Source: Trochalopteron elliotii (lineage: Eukaryota; Chordata; Aves; Passeriformes; Leiothrichidae). From it: a DNA stretch of 64,000 nt. The translations under genes and the position numbers were made by a program. Position 1 is the stretch's first letter, and every line of letters begins with the position of its first letter. The notes under the pieces are model-generated. The model worked only from the letters and a program-made list of their open reading frames with translations, searched no databases and had not been told where the DNA came from. Shown here one piece after another: positions 35,319 through 47,270 of the stretch. Where the stretch lies: positions 1,997,317 to 2,061,316 of the forward strand of contig JANPWX010020150.1 of assembly GCA_024734555.1 (NCBI GenBank), given 5' to 3'.

Positions 35319-38300
35319 CTGAAAGATAAAAAAAAGGTAAAACTGGAGCCCCATAACCTGATAAAGATGACCTGATCAAGGACGTTTTCCACTCCTATCT
35401 CACGATCAATTCTTTCTGGGGCAGAATTTCTTCTCTGGACTGTGATTGCCTGCAGAATCTTCTTCCAGGCTTTTGACTAGAGATTTCTATTCTTGGGCAG
35501 CTTCTTTCATGTAGCTGCTGTCTCAGGGACACTGTGAGGATAAGTTTATTAAGGCTATTAAAGCATTCAGATGGTATAATACGAAAGGCCATATAAAAGT
35601 TCTACCAAATAATGCAAGCAGGATATATCAGGCCTATGGAATCTTCTTTCAGAAATACATTTGTGAGACAAGAGCTTGTGTTTCTCTGAAATGCTCAGCA
35701 TTAAAATTCTCTACTGTACAATCAGTTCTGCACACTGACAGTTGAGAAGTTAAATGCTTTGGGGAGTGCATCGTAACTAACCAGTGAATCACTTATTTAC
35801 AAATAGTTTCTTCCTCTTGAGCTGCTGCAATTTTGATTGATCTGAGACTCTCCATCAGACAGTGAGATAAACCTGCAATCATTATATGTTTCTTCAAAGC
35901 CTGTCAAAGCCAATCAATCTCTTAATTGACTTCCATGGGCTTTGGAATAGCCTCCACCTGTGTAATCTCTAGAAGGTGTCCAGAGACACACTTTGCAACT
36001 TTTTTTGCCTCTTTTATTCATCAACAAGAAAGAGGTGAATCACTGAGAAACTTTTTACTTTTTCATTGTACATGAACGCAACTGAGACGCAATGTTGCGT
36101 GGGGAATACTGGAGACAGAAGGAGCGATGAAAACATGGCAGTGGCAGAACAGTTCCAGTGTGAATTATCAAAGATGGAACACATTTGATGAAGATGAGGA
36201 ACAAATAACTTTAAAGGAAACGTGCAAATTTAGATGATCAAAAAGGTAGTTCCAGATGTGACGCAAAGGACACTGCATAGTGGAAAGACTGACTTTTCAA
36301 ATTAATTATCTCTACCTGATCTAAGAATCTCAGAAAGGTTCTTTCTGTCCCTGCATCCTCTCATTGCTTTGCTTTGAGACATATTTTATCCTTTTCTTGT
36401 AAGTTTATTTTTTGGGTTTTGTTTGTTGGTTTGTTTGCTTTCAGGCGTCATATTTTTTCCACTTTTTTTCTGAAGTTTTGTAGGCATTTCTTTCCATGAA
36501 ATAGGGAATTTCCAAAGGAAATGACTACTTGATATTAAAATATCTGAATAATAAAAGATGTTTACAGAATATCACAGCAAGATGTGAAAATATTAGATGG
36601 GAAAATTAAAAAAAAAAAAGATCCTGGGACTGATGCAGCTTATAAAAAGTTATATACTTTGGAAATCAAGTAGGTGGACTCATGCCATCATGCAGAATGA
36701 ATGGATCAGGGCCATGATAGAAAATTTATTTTCTGCAAAAGAAAGAAGCTTAGATGTATAGATAATCCTTAACTTCATAGACCTTTAAAGAACATTTTGA
36801 AACCTTATTTCCTTCCTCCTTTGTATTCATAGGATGTTTGAAGGGGCTATTCAGTGCTGATCATTGTTTTATTCTTTGAAATTAAACCTTATGTTTTCAA
36901 TATTACTTGCCATTATTGGACAGGACAGAATTTCTTGGGACCAATACAGGTGATGGTTGAAGTCTAAAATTTTTGCAGGTGTGGAAGAAATTAACCCTGT
37001 GAGCTAATTTATAACTTTCGAGGGATTCTATTCATAGATCTCATTTGATACAAATAAGAAGGAAGAATTTTTCATGAAATCTCACAGAATATGCTGCTGG
37101 CAGATCTGGCAGACATTAGTAATGAAAAGAAGAAGTTATCTAAGATATTAGGTGTTTATTAGTCTTGGAACTGTAAGATCCAGCTACATTAACTCCTGGT
37201 GGTGACTACTACTAATTATGTTATTACCTAATTCAAGTAGCACCACAGAAACTGCTCCCATCCAGCATTTTCTGATATGCAGAGTGGTGAACAGTTTAAG
37301 TTGATTAATAATAAGCTATTCAGAGCAGTTTCAGTTTTAATTTTAGTTGGTCATGTGTAATCATTACTAGGCTTAATAAAAGATGGACTTTGTAATGGGA
37401 AAAAAAAAGCTTTGAAAACTGCAACCTCAATAAAAATATATCTGTACAATTAGGTCAACTTCTGAATCTTCAGTGATAATTGAAGTGTTCTAAAGTTAAC
37501 AGTGCTAAAGCAGTGTGAAGAAAAAGACAGTGCAGGAAAAAGGGCTCTGAATTTCTTTAATGTATTATTAGATCTTTTGTGGGGATGGCTGAGGAGGAGG
37601 CAGAAAGCATCAATCAAAACCCTTGTATTTTGAGGTTATGGAGATCAAATAAAATGAAATCCAGTGATACTTCAAAAAGAGATGCTATGGGTTAAGAAGA
37701 TCCTGGCAAAGTACTATTTCTTAATAACTATGTGTGAGGTTGTAGACAATATAAGCCCCACCCACAGCTTTTTTAGAATGTTTGGTTTTGACCAGCTATT
37801 CAATCATGCAGTCTAGACACAGCTTAGCTGGCATGAGAAACACTCCCTTTCATGTTGGATCAATTGATTTACTCATAATAATTTGTTCATACCTTAATAT
37901 TCTAGAAAGTACTGAGAAGTGCAAGATCTGAAGGAGTTATTTTATTTTTGTCCCCCCCCAGGAAGTTACACACTGAAGCACGCGAGACCGTTCCTCATAT
38001 TTCATACTTTTGTTGTGTGTATACCCAAACCTTCTAATCTCAAAGGAAGGTGTAAACTTAACTGAAATGGTTTTGCTATGTGCATCCAAACAAAGGATTT
38101 ACAACTGTTTTGTATTCAGTACTCAGTAATTATGAAATGATTCTGTATTCAGTGCCGCTATTATTCTGTTGTTTATGAGTGCACTTTGTTATTTAAATCC
38201 AGTCTGTCTTTGGAGGCATAAGTTCAAAGATACTGTTATCTTTGGAGAAAATCTCTCTGTTCAGCATTTGAAGGAAAATATCTCCATAGTTTAAGGTTCT

Positions 38301-38639
38301 CAACTCCTATACAGATTGCTAACTTCATGTGTTCTCAAATAATCTGCCAAAAGATTTGAGCAAACAATTCATTACATGTTCTCCTATTTATTTAGAAAAG
38401 TAGGCTAATTATGAGTTGCTGACTTATAATTCGCTTTGTCTGATTACATTCTCCATCCCTTATTCCTTAGCACTTATGTCATGCTCCACATCAGCTAATA
38501 GAACCTCATTAACCACTTCCTCCCCTTCCTGTCCTTTGATGTAATCCACAGATATCATTCCACTAGCCCTGCAAAATATCCACAAAATGTTCACTGAGTT
38601 TGCTTAGCATTTTGTCCATGACTTAAGGCTCCTTCTGTT
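35319..38639. other. Unique sequence, nothing recognised
   Basis: About 3.3 kb of AT-rich DNA with very few open frames. Short A runs lie near 36608 and 37401. No repeat family was recognised. Confidence 0.5.
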
Positions 38640-39461
38640 GCAGTGGTCACTCAGGACAGGAGGTGTGGTGTGTTGTGTGGGGCTCTTGGGCACCAAAGCC
38701 AGGCTCAGTCTGGGTCATTGCTGCACTTGCACTGCCTAAATTAAGCCTTCACCTCCACTGATTTGGGTGCCTGGTGTTACAGCATTTCCTACAACATGCA
38801 ACTCAAATCCTGGGTTACAGGATTACCCCATCCTGGTAAAAGATAGGGTTACAAAAATTTAAAACTGTCTCCATTACAATCTCCACCCCTCGTCGCTTTG
38901 GACCAGACCATCTGGTTTAATATTCCAAACATCTCTCCCTTTAAACTTGCTCTGGCCTGAACTAATCCACAGATCCCTTAAAGTTGCTCCTGCTCCAAGC
39001 AGGGTCTTATCTATGAGCCACAGTCTCATCAGGGGTTTACTTGAGGGTCACATGTTCCAGAATGGACTAATCCATGAGCCACAGGTGGCTTGGGGTGTCC
39101 TGCTCCCACCTGAGCTCACTCACAGCTTGCAACGCTTCCACTCAAGCTCACACTGGGGTTCCATCCAGTCCAGCACAGACAGAGCAGAGGTGCCCTGGCC
39201 ATCTGCCAGCCCAGACACATCACCACTGCTGCTATCAGAACAGCAGAGAAAGGAGACAAGCAGCACGGCTCTACAGTGAGCAGTGAGAGCAGAAAGCAGC
39301 CACTAAAAAGCACAAGACTGGCAAACAGGAAGGGAGCTGCATGGCAAGCACAGGAGCCTGCCAACTGATCTCTAAACAGCATTAGCAGACATAAATTCTA
39401 TTCAGCACTTCCCAATCACATCTGTCATTACCTCAGACACTTTTAGGGCACCAAAAAGAAC
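38640..39461 (-). mobile_element. Internal (leader) region of an ERVL-type element
   Basis: This adjoins the 3' end of the minus-strand LTR at 39462, so it reads as sequence just inside a 5' LTR. Close to the LTR, the minus strand has tttggtgccc, a plausible primer-binding remnant of the tggtgcc type. A minus frame at 39116-39382 (88 codons) is strongly hydrophobic in its middle (SLVLFSGCFLLSLL). No gag, protease or polymerase frame is present. The outer border near 38640 is a guess. I recall this block next to the same LTR in bird genomes, but could not check. Confidence 0.55.
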
Positions 39462-40019
39462 TGTCGTGGTTTAATCCCAGCCAGCAACTAAACACCACAC
39501 AGTTTTTGTTCCCCTCCTCCTTCAAACGGGAAGGGGGTGAAAAAAATCAGAAAAAAAAAAAAAAAAGGAGTAAAATTTGTGGGTTGAGATAAAGGCAGTT
39601 TAACAGGACAGAAAAGGAAGGGATAATGACTATAATAAATAAAAAAGAAAAAGAGGAGATAACTAGAACAGACAAAACAAATTGTGCACAATGCACTTGC
39701 TTACCAACTGTTGATCAATGCCCAGTCATCAGCCCCTGGCCAGCTTCCCCCACAGTTTATACCCTGAGCACAATGCCATAAGGTATGGAGCATCTCTCTG
39801 CCCTGCTTTGGACAGCTATCCCAGCTGTGTCTCTTTCCAATTCCTTGCGCCCCCTCAGCCTCCTCGCAGGAAGGGCAGGATGAGGAGCTGAAGAATTCTC
39901 GACCACTACTTAACAAAACCTAAAACACCAGTGTGTTATCAACATTATCCTCATCCCAAATCCAGCACTGTATCAGCTGCTGGGAAAAAATTAACTCTAT
40001 CTCAGCACAAACAAGGACA
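39462..40019 (-). mobile_element. ERVL-type LTR, 558 bp
   Basis: Plus text starts tgtcgtggtttaatcccagc and ends ctcagcacaaacaaggaca, i.e. a TGT...ACA unit on either strand. Read on the minus strand it begins TGTCCTTGTTTGTGCTGAG, has a TATA box (GTATAAAC, plus 39755-39762) and then an A/T-rich region before the end. This layout matches the widespread avian ERVL LTR. An A run at 39544-39567 (minus T run) lies near its 3' end. The five flanking bases (agaac and atagt) do not match, so the target duplication has decayed or the ends are slightly off. Confidence 0.85.
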
Positions 40020-42417
40020 ATAGTTTCCCTCTTGCTAGGATAAGAGGATTTCTAGGATCTTTCCAAGCATTTCTAGGATACAATTCATCAAGCTTAAAAT
40101 GATTTGTTCACTCATGTTACCTATCTCTAGAAAACCTATTTCATGGTTTATTTACATAACAAAACTAAACTGATTCTCTAAATTTCATAAGGCAAATAAA
40201 TTCCCCTCAAGCTAACATAATGACTTATCAAGAGATGTTAAAAGTATTTTTAAAGAATTGAGATTAAACAACAAACCCACATTGTATAAGAATTTCCTCG
40301 TGAAAACCCATTTATCTGTCTCCTGTCACTTCCTCTTATGTCTCACACTTCAGAATCTCAAGGGCAAGATTGCCATTTGTCTTACCACAATATCCTTGTG
40401 ATTTAAAAGTTTCCCAGGTGTCATCATCCAAATAATGATACCTCAAGAAATCATAATCCCTGATTTTTTTTCTGGTATTGGTTTTCCTTCCTTTATTTCT
40501 TGCAACTAAAGGTAAGTCTTTTCCACATGATAATTTATTCAGATCTCATGCATTTTCAATCTGTTACATAGCCTGTACTCTTTTTTTTTCCCTTTATTCT
40601 TTTTTTTTTTTTATGACGACAATGACAAAGACTGTGAATAGAAAGTTGTAAAGGAGCTAGTGTGATAAAAGGGAAACATTCCTGTAGTCTAGGTGGGGAG
40701 GAAGCAATTCCTGCTTTCTCTGGCAAACTGCATTAGCTTTTCTCCCCCTTAATGCTGCAACACCATTGAGTAGGTCTCTGACACAAAGGCTGCATTACCC
40801 ACTGATGGAAGAAGCAGCTATTACTGGTCCATGCTGCTGCCCAGGGGCAGCTATAATTTCACTCTGTGTGTGTGTGCGTTTCACCTGCAGCCTCTCTGAG
40901 GGGCTCATCTGTATGCAGCGAGGCTGAGAGCCCAGCCAGTTCACATCCTGCCCCCGTCCACAGCATGTCATGGTGCCAGCACCTAGGAAAGGCATTAATA
41001 TTTATGGGGAGCCAGCACAAAGAAATCAAAGCATCTCTGTCTGCCTCTCGATTTATTCCACTCCTCATAAATTTAATTTTGGAGGAACTTTTGGAGGGGC
41101 AAACCCTGCGCCAGTTACAGTGAGGCAGGAATGCACATGTATGATATTCAAATCTAACTGAGAAAAATTCATGCTGAATTTTTCTTCAGGGAATTTGGGA
41201 TTCCCTGCACCTTTTCAAAATTTAACACATTTTAATATTTGTCCTAATTAAAAAAAAAGAAGAAAAAAAAAGCTTTTTTCCTCATTAAGCATATCTCTTT
41301 CTTAATGGAGAGGTAAAAGGATACTCTTTTTTCCAAAGTCTGGAGATCGGTTGTGCAGAGTCAAGTTATCAGAATCCATACGTTTGTAATGCCACTTCCA
41401 CAGATGAAACCATCCCATAGCTTCACATAAATCATTATTTCCCCCTTCTCACACCAAGTACAGAATGACTAAGAGCTGTGTGTTACTGCTCAGGATACCT
41501 CCCCCTCCATCTCCCTCTTCATTCTGAGCTCTCTGTAGAAGAGGGTGGAGTTGAAATGTTTCCTGTGGGTAAAGAGAATTAATACAATTCCCAGAGTGGG
41601 ATGTCTAAGCCACAATCTAACAAATGAACTCTGTGGTTGTGTAGCTTTACCCACCTCAGCCCCTCCTAGTCCTTTTTAATTTTTTTTTCCCCTTGTAAAC
41701 TAATCTCTTGCACCGTTAAGGCTGTGACCTCCTTGTGCTTTGGGGGTTCTGAGTGGCTGATGAATCACCAAAACTCTTAAGGTGAACAGTCTTGTGTAGA
41801 CAGCTGCATCAGGAACAGTGATGTTTCCTTAAAGGAAAGACTTGCTCACCCAGCCAATGCAGTGAGGTTTTAGAAATTGGGTACAAGTCCTTTGCCCCAT
41901 CTTTTTGTCCCTGTGTCCCCTTCTGCCCTGTGTCTAATGAGTGGTACATTCTGCAAAGCGAGGATTGTCTCTTGCCTTGGGATGCTCACAGTGTGTAAAA
42001 GGCTTTTGAAAAATGATGAATTTTGTTTGTTGTAAGGAAATGGGACAGGTGTGCTCTGACTGTCAGTAAATAAAGGCAAGCAGGCAGGCTTCTCTTCCCC
42101 TAAATGTGGTCATCTCTTCACATTCGGTCACATAACAAGGCACGAGGCCTGCACTGCACCTTGTGGTGGCAACTCCTTTATCCCTTTGTAGTTTTTTGTA
42201 GGAAGGGAATGGGCAAAGCTGGATATGCCACATACATACTTCTGGTTGCCATGTAGAGTGGAAAATTCCCAATGGTTTGGAGTATTTGAAAACAACCTGG
42301 CCAGGTAGGCAGAGCTGTGGTAGGGACCAGGAACTGGGGCCAAGACGCTGCTTCTGTGTCCAGAGATTAAAGTCTATTTCAATAGTTTCCTGATCAGATA
42401 CCTTTTGAAACCCAGGC
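40020..42417. other. Unique sequence, nothing certain
   Basis: T runs lie at 40581-40612 and an A-rich tract at 41249-41272. A GC-richer stretch lies at about 40795-41120 without a recognised function. A 166-codon minus frame (42063-42563) runs into antisense CR1 and looks like chance. Confidence 0.5.
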
Positions 42418-42650
42418 AGGGGAGGTTCAGAATGGATATTAGGAAGCATTTCTCTACAAAGAAAACGGGTGGTCAAAAACTGCAACAGACTTCGTAGAGA
42501 TGTGGTCAGTGAACTTAGCCAGTCAGCACTTAAGAGGCATTTGGACAATGCCTTTAAGAACATGCCTTAACCTGGTCAGCTCTGAATTGGTCAAGCAGTT
42601 GGATCACATGATCATTGTAGGTAGCTTCCAACTGAAAATATTCTATTCTT
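42418..42650 (+). mobile_element. CR1 LINE 3' fragment
   Basis: Plus text caggggaggttcagaatgg followed by gatattaggaagcatttctc, then agaggcatttggacaatgcc and gtagcttccaactgaaaata, matches a CR1 3' end in sense orientation. It ends ttctattctt. Confidence 0.85.
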
Positions 42651-42651
42651 C

Positions 42652-42675
42652 TCTTCCTTCCTTTCTTCCTTCCTT
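42652..42675. repeat. CTTC-rich microsatellite
   Basis: Imperfect CTTC/TTCC units directly after the CR1 tail. Confidence 0.85.
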
Positions 42676-42679
42676 AGTT

Positions 42680-43442
42680 AAAGCATTCAGTTATTTCCAA
42701 GGTCTCATAAAGCCTTAGGCAAAAGCAAAGGTTTTTCTGCTTTCTGTATGAAAAGTCTCAGCTTTCAGCACAGATACTTCCAGAGGTGCAAATCTCTTCC
42801 AAGTCAAACTACCAGTGCAAATCATAGGATTATTATAAAGGAGATTTGCCTGATTCACAAAGAGTTCAGCCCTTGACTGTCAAGACTACCACAACAACAA
42901 AAGGCTCAGAAACATTTTGGTTCTAGAGCTGTTAGCCCTGAATCCCCTGAGCTCCTTGACTTCACCTAAGGAATTTCTCATTTAACATGTGCATGCACAT
43001 TGCTCCTCCAACTCCATTCCCAGCCTCTTGGGTCTCAGACATTTATGACATAGTTTACCATTTCAGCTGGACAGATCTTTCTTGAAATCTTTTCAGCTTA
43101 GTTACAAAACCTACTGCACTTCATGCTAAAAGGACAGAAAATTTATAAACACAGCACTCTACCCCTCATGTATATAACATATCTGAATGACTAATAGTTT
43201 CCAGTGACACACTGGGATATTTAAAATTTATTGTATGTTTCCTTTCTGTTTTCTGATGGCTTCTAATGCGTTGGAGAAGGAAAGGACAGGCAAACCAGCC
43301 AATCTGTTTAAGGACAGGCCACCTTCCACACCAGTGGACATTGACAAGGATCATGAAGTCTTGATCTTGCCAGCGCTCACAACCCCAATATGTGGTGTAT
43401 CATTTGGTAGCCCCTCTGCCCTTGATACCCAAACCCATACTT
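42680..43442. other. Unique sequence, nothing recognised
   Basis: No gene was recognised. The right end (about 43280-43440) may be older CR1 sequence belonging to the fragment that follows, but I could not align it by eye. Confidence 0.45.
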
Positions 43443-43550
43443 CACAAGATGGTTTAGTAGCCATGGCGGTGTTTCATTGAAGGTAGGATTTGATGATCTT
43501 GGAGGTCTGTTTCAACCTTAATGATTCTATTGTTCTATTTTATTCTATTT
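43443..43550 (+). mobile_element. Short CR1 LINE 3' end
   Basis: Plus text gtagccatggcggtgtttca, then aggatttgatgatcttggag and ttcaaccttaatgattctat, with decayed tail units (tgttctattttattctattt). Sense orientation. Confidence 0.85.
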
Positions 43551-43869
43551 TTTTCTTCAGCTAAATGTAAAGCCTGTTGACCAACAGCTCTGTGTGTCTG
43601 CAATTTCCCTGTCCCAAAGCTCTGATGGAAGCAAAAGTGACAACAGGGTTTGTTTCCATAAAGTCAAAGGTTTGGAGCAAAAATCTGCATGTAATTATGT
43701 ATTTTAACTATGGATAGCACCTGGTGATATGAACCCTTTTAATTTGCTACCGTCACAGGAATAAATATTTTATAATGATGATGTCAGCAGATATTTGAAC
43801 ATATATGCCCCTGGAATAAAAAGTTGGTTTATCTTTATTTGGGAACCCTAGCTTTTTGTTCTCTAACAT

Positions 43870-43913
43870 TTACCCCCCAAAAATCCATCAGCTTTACCCC
43901 CCAAAAATCCATC
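43870..43913. repeat. 24-bp tandem duplication
   Basis: The block taccccccaaaaatccatc at 43871-43889 recurs identically at 43895-43913. Confidence 0.95.
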
Positions 43914-44655
43914 TTCCCTGAAAACAGACTGTGTCTGTTATTTTGGAAGGATAATAAAACATTAAATCAATGCCACAGCTACTGTGATGATTTAATTCTG
44001 TGTTACTTACATATCAACATAATGTTCTTTTTTCCTAAGTATTACAAAGGCATTATGGCTCTGCCTACGCACTTGGTAGCCCTGGGCAATAGTCATTTAA
44101 CTTGTTTACCACATGAAATTGCTTTGTTTTCTCTACCTTTTTCCTAATTTAAGGCAGTAAACACACCAAAATTTAGTATTGAAACAAGCTTACATCAATT
44201 TACAAATCCAGGCACTGGAAGAAAAGACTTAAAAAAAAATTAAAAGCCAGTTAATTCCACTGCTCCCTTTCCTGCTGTAGCAATAAACTGTAAACCTTCA
44301 TGAAAGTTATCATTTACTCTAGCTAGGTAGTAAAACCGCAATATCATATTTGCTAGATTAGTCATACATTTTCTCCCTTGGAGGGAAAAGTCTGAAATTA
44401 CCCTGAGCAAATTCAGAAAAATATGAAAGATAATTAATGAAAATATTTATAAGAGTGATAACTCATAAAAATATAGACAAAATAAGTTTGAACCCAGAAA
44501 ATTGTTGAGTAATCTGGAATCCACATCAGAAACCATTGTATGTTTACACATTTGACAGCATGTGCTTCAAAGAGATACTTGAGATTAACTGACCATGGAA
44601 AGCGTACAAGCTTCTCAAAACGATGATCTCCAGTCAAAGTATGACATGTCCTAAT
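43914..44655. other. Unique sequence, nothing recognised
   Basis: AT-rich. A minus frame at 44434-44637 ends beside the LTR-type element and has no recognised motif. Confidence 0.45.
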
Positions 44656-46230
44656 TGTAGTGGTTTCATGTTCGCCAATTTCTGTTTCTCAAAATTAGTA
44701 TAGTGGTTCGAATGCCTACTTGAATTATTTACTCTATCTCTGCTGTGAGATAGCATTAGTAGAAAAGCAAAGCAGGCTCTAAACTCCAAAGGATATATAG
44801 ACAAGTATATTAATAAAGCTACAAGAAAGAAAAAAATAATAAGAATCAGAATAAACCTTCAAAACAATTCTCCTCCTTCCTACAATTGTTTACTTTCCCA
44901 CTGACAACTTAAAGAGAAAACACCTGGGATTTTTAGTCAGTTTTACCACTTTAAAATAGTCTTTCATCAGTTCTTAGGGAGAGGAGCCTCTCTTAGAAAT
45001 CCCATGGAGACATCACCACGAGAAGCAGTTCTCTGGTGGCTCCCATGTCATGAATCTGCAGCCGCCCAGAAACTCTGCAAACCATGAAGGCTCTCCCATT
45101 TGTCAGCCTTCGCACAGCTGTGCTCATGGGCATATCAGGTTATTTAGGGTACAGTTTAAGAATGAGTTTTCTAGTATAAAACAAAGGTTCTCTTCATCTA
45201 TCTCTAAAATCATCTTTATCTCAAGAAACAGAGGCCTTCTTTTTTCCTGGGGGCAGAGGGCTTCATATCTCTTTCTCTTTATCTTCCTCTGTTCAAAATT
45301 CTCCATTAGATCACAGCTAAATTAGTCCATGGCTATGACTAGAACTTTGCGTTCCGCCAAAAAGCATTCCATAAGTTACAGAGATATTTTAGTCCATTCT
45401 CCATGGTCTTACAAGAGAAGTCCAGCCCAAACTAGGCAACTCCTCAATCTTCCTCCCACCTAGGACTTTTACTCCCTCTCTCTGTTCACTGACTTCAGTC
45501 TCATGCTGTATCTCTCCACGTCTCATTCTGTCCTTTTCCTGTCCACTTGGGGAGAGGGCTAATGTCCTCAGGTCTCATTTGTGCAGCAAAAGAGTTAATA
45601 TCTTCCCCGGGTCTCTCTCTCTTGGGCTGTGGCTCACAGTGTTGGATTTTAGGCTGCACTTGATAGGGGTCCTCAGTAGCATCGCACCAAGAGGCTGGAG
45701 CGGCCCGGGGAACGGCGACGAGGATCTCAGCAGCCAGGCAGGCTGATGGACACTTCCCCCACCTCTTGGCGGTACTGCGGGCCTGGCCCAACCCGGGCCT
45801 GGAGCCACTCCTGGGGGCCTGGTGGACACCTCCCCCGGCCCAGGCTGGCAGTGGCACAGGCCTTAGGATTGGCTGGATGATAGTAGCCGTGGCCTTCTCT
45901 CTCCCTGCTGGCAGTTGGTGGGGCCCGGGGGCCCGGCCAGGCCCAGCCCCACCAACATGGCGGAGTTGCGGGGCCTGGCCCGGCCCGCCCGGCCTGCTGC
46001 ACGGAGCGGGCCAGCCTGGTTGTTGCCTGTTCCCAGGCTGGAAGGAAAAACAGGGCTTATCTCGAGATGTCTCTGATTTTAACTCTGTGTGTTCACAGAG
46101 GCGTGTCACCTTTCCAATGGCTACACCAGATGTCAATATGCAAACCTAGTCACTGATTCGGTTTGCTATAACTTCCTGGGAAAAATCACTTCCTTGCAAA
46201 ACAAACACACTGATAAATCCAAAACCAGTA
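44656..46230 (-). mobile_element. LTR-type retrotransposon element, minus orientation
   Basis: Plus text starts tgtagtggtttcatgttcgc, the same ...AAACCACnACA end seen in the ERVL LTR at 39462. On the minus strand the last 250 bases are T-rich with a TATA-like tctatatatcc. Farther up (45500-46130) the composition switches to strongly GC-rich with a long open frame. I recall similar long minus blocks in songbird genomes. I could not place the border between LTR and internal sequence, and the upper limit is approximate. No polymerase motifs were seen. Confidence 0.6.
45501..46136 (-). CDS. 211-codon open frame inside the LTR-type element
   Basis: This is the longest open frame in the window. 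It lies in the GC-rich part of the LTR-type element. The N-terminal two thirds are rich in Pro, Gly, Ala and Arg. The last 60 or so residues are more ordinary and polar (they include EDPYQVQPKIQHCE and end GQNETWRDTA). There is no signal peptide, membrane segment or retroviral protein motif that I recognise. GC-rich DNA has few stop codons, and a 127-codon frame is also open on the plus strand at 45766-46149. Openness is therefore weak evidence of coding. It could be a remnant of an element-encoded protein or chance. Confidence 0.3.
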   Translation of the reverse strand: MTSGVAIGKVTRLCEHTELKSETSRDKPCFSFQPGNRQQPGWPAPCSRPGGPGQAPQLRHVGGAGPGRAPGPHQLPAGREKATATIIQPILRPVPLPAWAGGGVHQAPRSGSRPGLGQARSTAKRWGKCPSACLAAEILVAVPRAAPASWCDATEDPYQVQPKIQHCEPQPKRERPGEDINSFAAQMRPEDISPLPKWTGKGQNETWRDTA

Positions 46231-46883
46231 TCAACTACATTTACACCTTATCCTAGAAGGAAACAGTGATGTAAACCTTAAAATAAACTGGTAGCAATTA
46301 TTATTAATTATCAATAATATAATTCTGGTATTAATTCTGTTTATTCAGGAAAAAAACCCAACAAATCTGACAGGTATTCACCTCTAAATGATAGTTTTAT
46401 TCCATATTTGCTTGAACTGCAGAGTCATTTTTAACTGTGCTTCCTTCACTAATGGAGTCCAAACATGGAAATAAATCCCTAAGTATAATTTATCCCCAGA
46501 AAACACCAAAGGAATAATGATACAAGTCTACAAGCATATATATATTTTTTCCTAATTTACAATCAGGAAATAACTGTGATTATTTAAGAAGCACATTTTC
46601 TAGTAGGCGAAGAAGGAATGGCCAAATGGTTAACGGAAAAGAACTGTAGTAACAGAAAAACACCCCTTTTTTGGAAAGGCTTGTAGACACCCCTTTTTCT
46701 TTATTATGCTGTTCAGATTTGGTCCCAAATACTGTTACAGTGTTTTTCTTTCCTATTGTCCCATTCAAGTGTCAACTGATGATTTGCTTTGAGGTATTAC
46801 TGGCTTATTGCAAGTATGAGGGAAAAATAACAATAATACTAATAACAGCAGCAGTAGCTGTTTGAATATAATTTATTTGCAGT
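46231..46883. other. Unique sequence, nothing recognised
   Basis: AT-rich DNA; no repeat family or gene was recognised. Confidence 0.45.
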
Positions 46884-46946
46884 TGTTATTATTATTATTA
46901 ATAATAATAATAATAATACTGCTACTACTACTACTAATAATAATTG
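46884..46946. repeat. (TTA)n / (ATA)n / (CTA)n microsatellite
   Basis: GTTATTATTATTA runs into ATAATAATAATAAT and then CTACTACTACTA and ATAATAATAAT. The first two halves are complementary, so the array can fold on itself. Confidence 0.95.
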
Positions 46947-46982
46947 TTTCTATTTGTTATTTCTTTTTCACTGTAAGGATTA

Positions 46983-47124
46983 CCAAACACTGGCACTGGT
47001 TGCCCAAGGAGGTGGTAGAATCTACACCCTTAAAGTTATTCAAAGCCTGAATGAATGCAGCCCTGAGCAACATGCTGTTGAGCAAAGCTTTGGAACTAGA
47101 TGGTCTTCAGTAATTTTTCTATTA
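46983..47124 (+). mobile_element. CR1 LINE 3' fragment
   Basis: Plus text cactggcactggttgcccaa, then gaggtggtagaatctacacc and cctgagcaacatgctgttga, matches the CR1 3' end in sense orientation. It ends at 47124, where a second CR1 begins in the other orientation. Confidence 0.85.
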
Positions 47125-47270
47125 TAGAGTCATAGAATTATAGAATATTCTGAGTTGGAACGGACCCACAAGGATCACCCACGTTCAACTCTCAGTCTTT
47201 TCCACAAGACAGCACCAACAATCAAACCATGTGCCAGAGAGAATTGTCTCACCACGGCCATTGTGAGAAT
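47125..47270 (-). mobile_element. CR1 LINE 3' fragment
   Basis: Plus text atagagtcatagaattatag, then tctgagttggaacggaccca and caaaccatgtgccagagaga, is a CR1 3' end in reverse with two tail units. It meets the plus-strand CR1 tail to tail. Confidence 0.9.

Noticed and set aside
42063..42563. 166-codon open frame on the minus strand
   Set aside because: Its upstream part is antisense to a recognisable plus-strand CR1 and the rest has no domain or splice border, so a coding role is unlikely.
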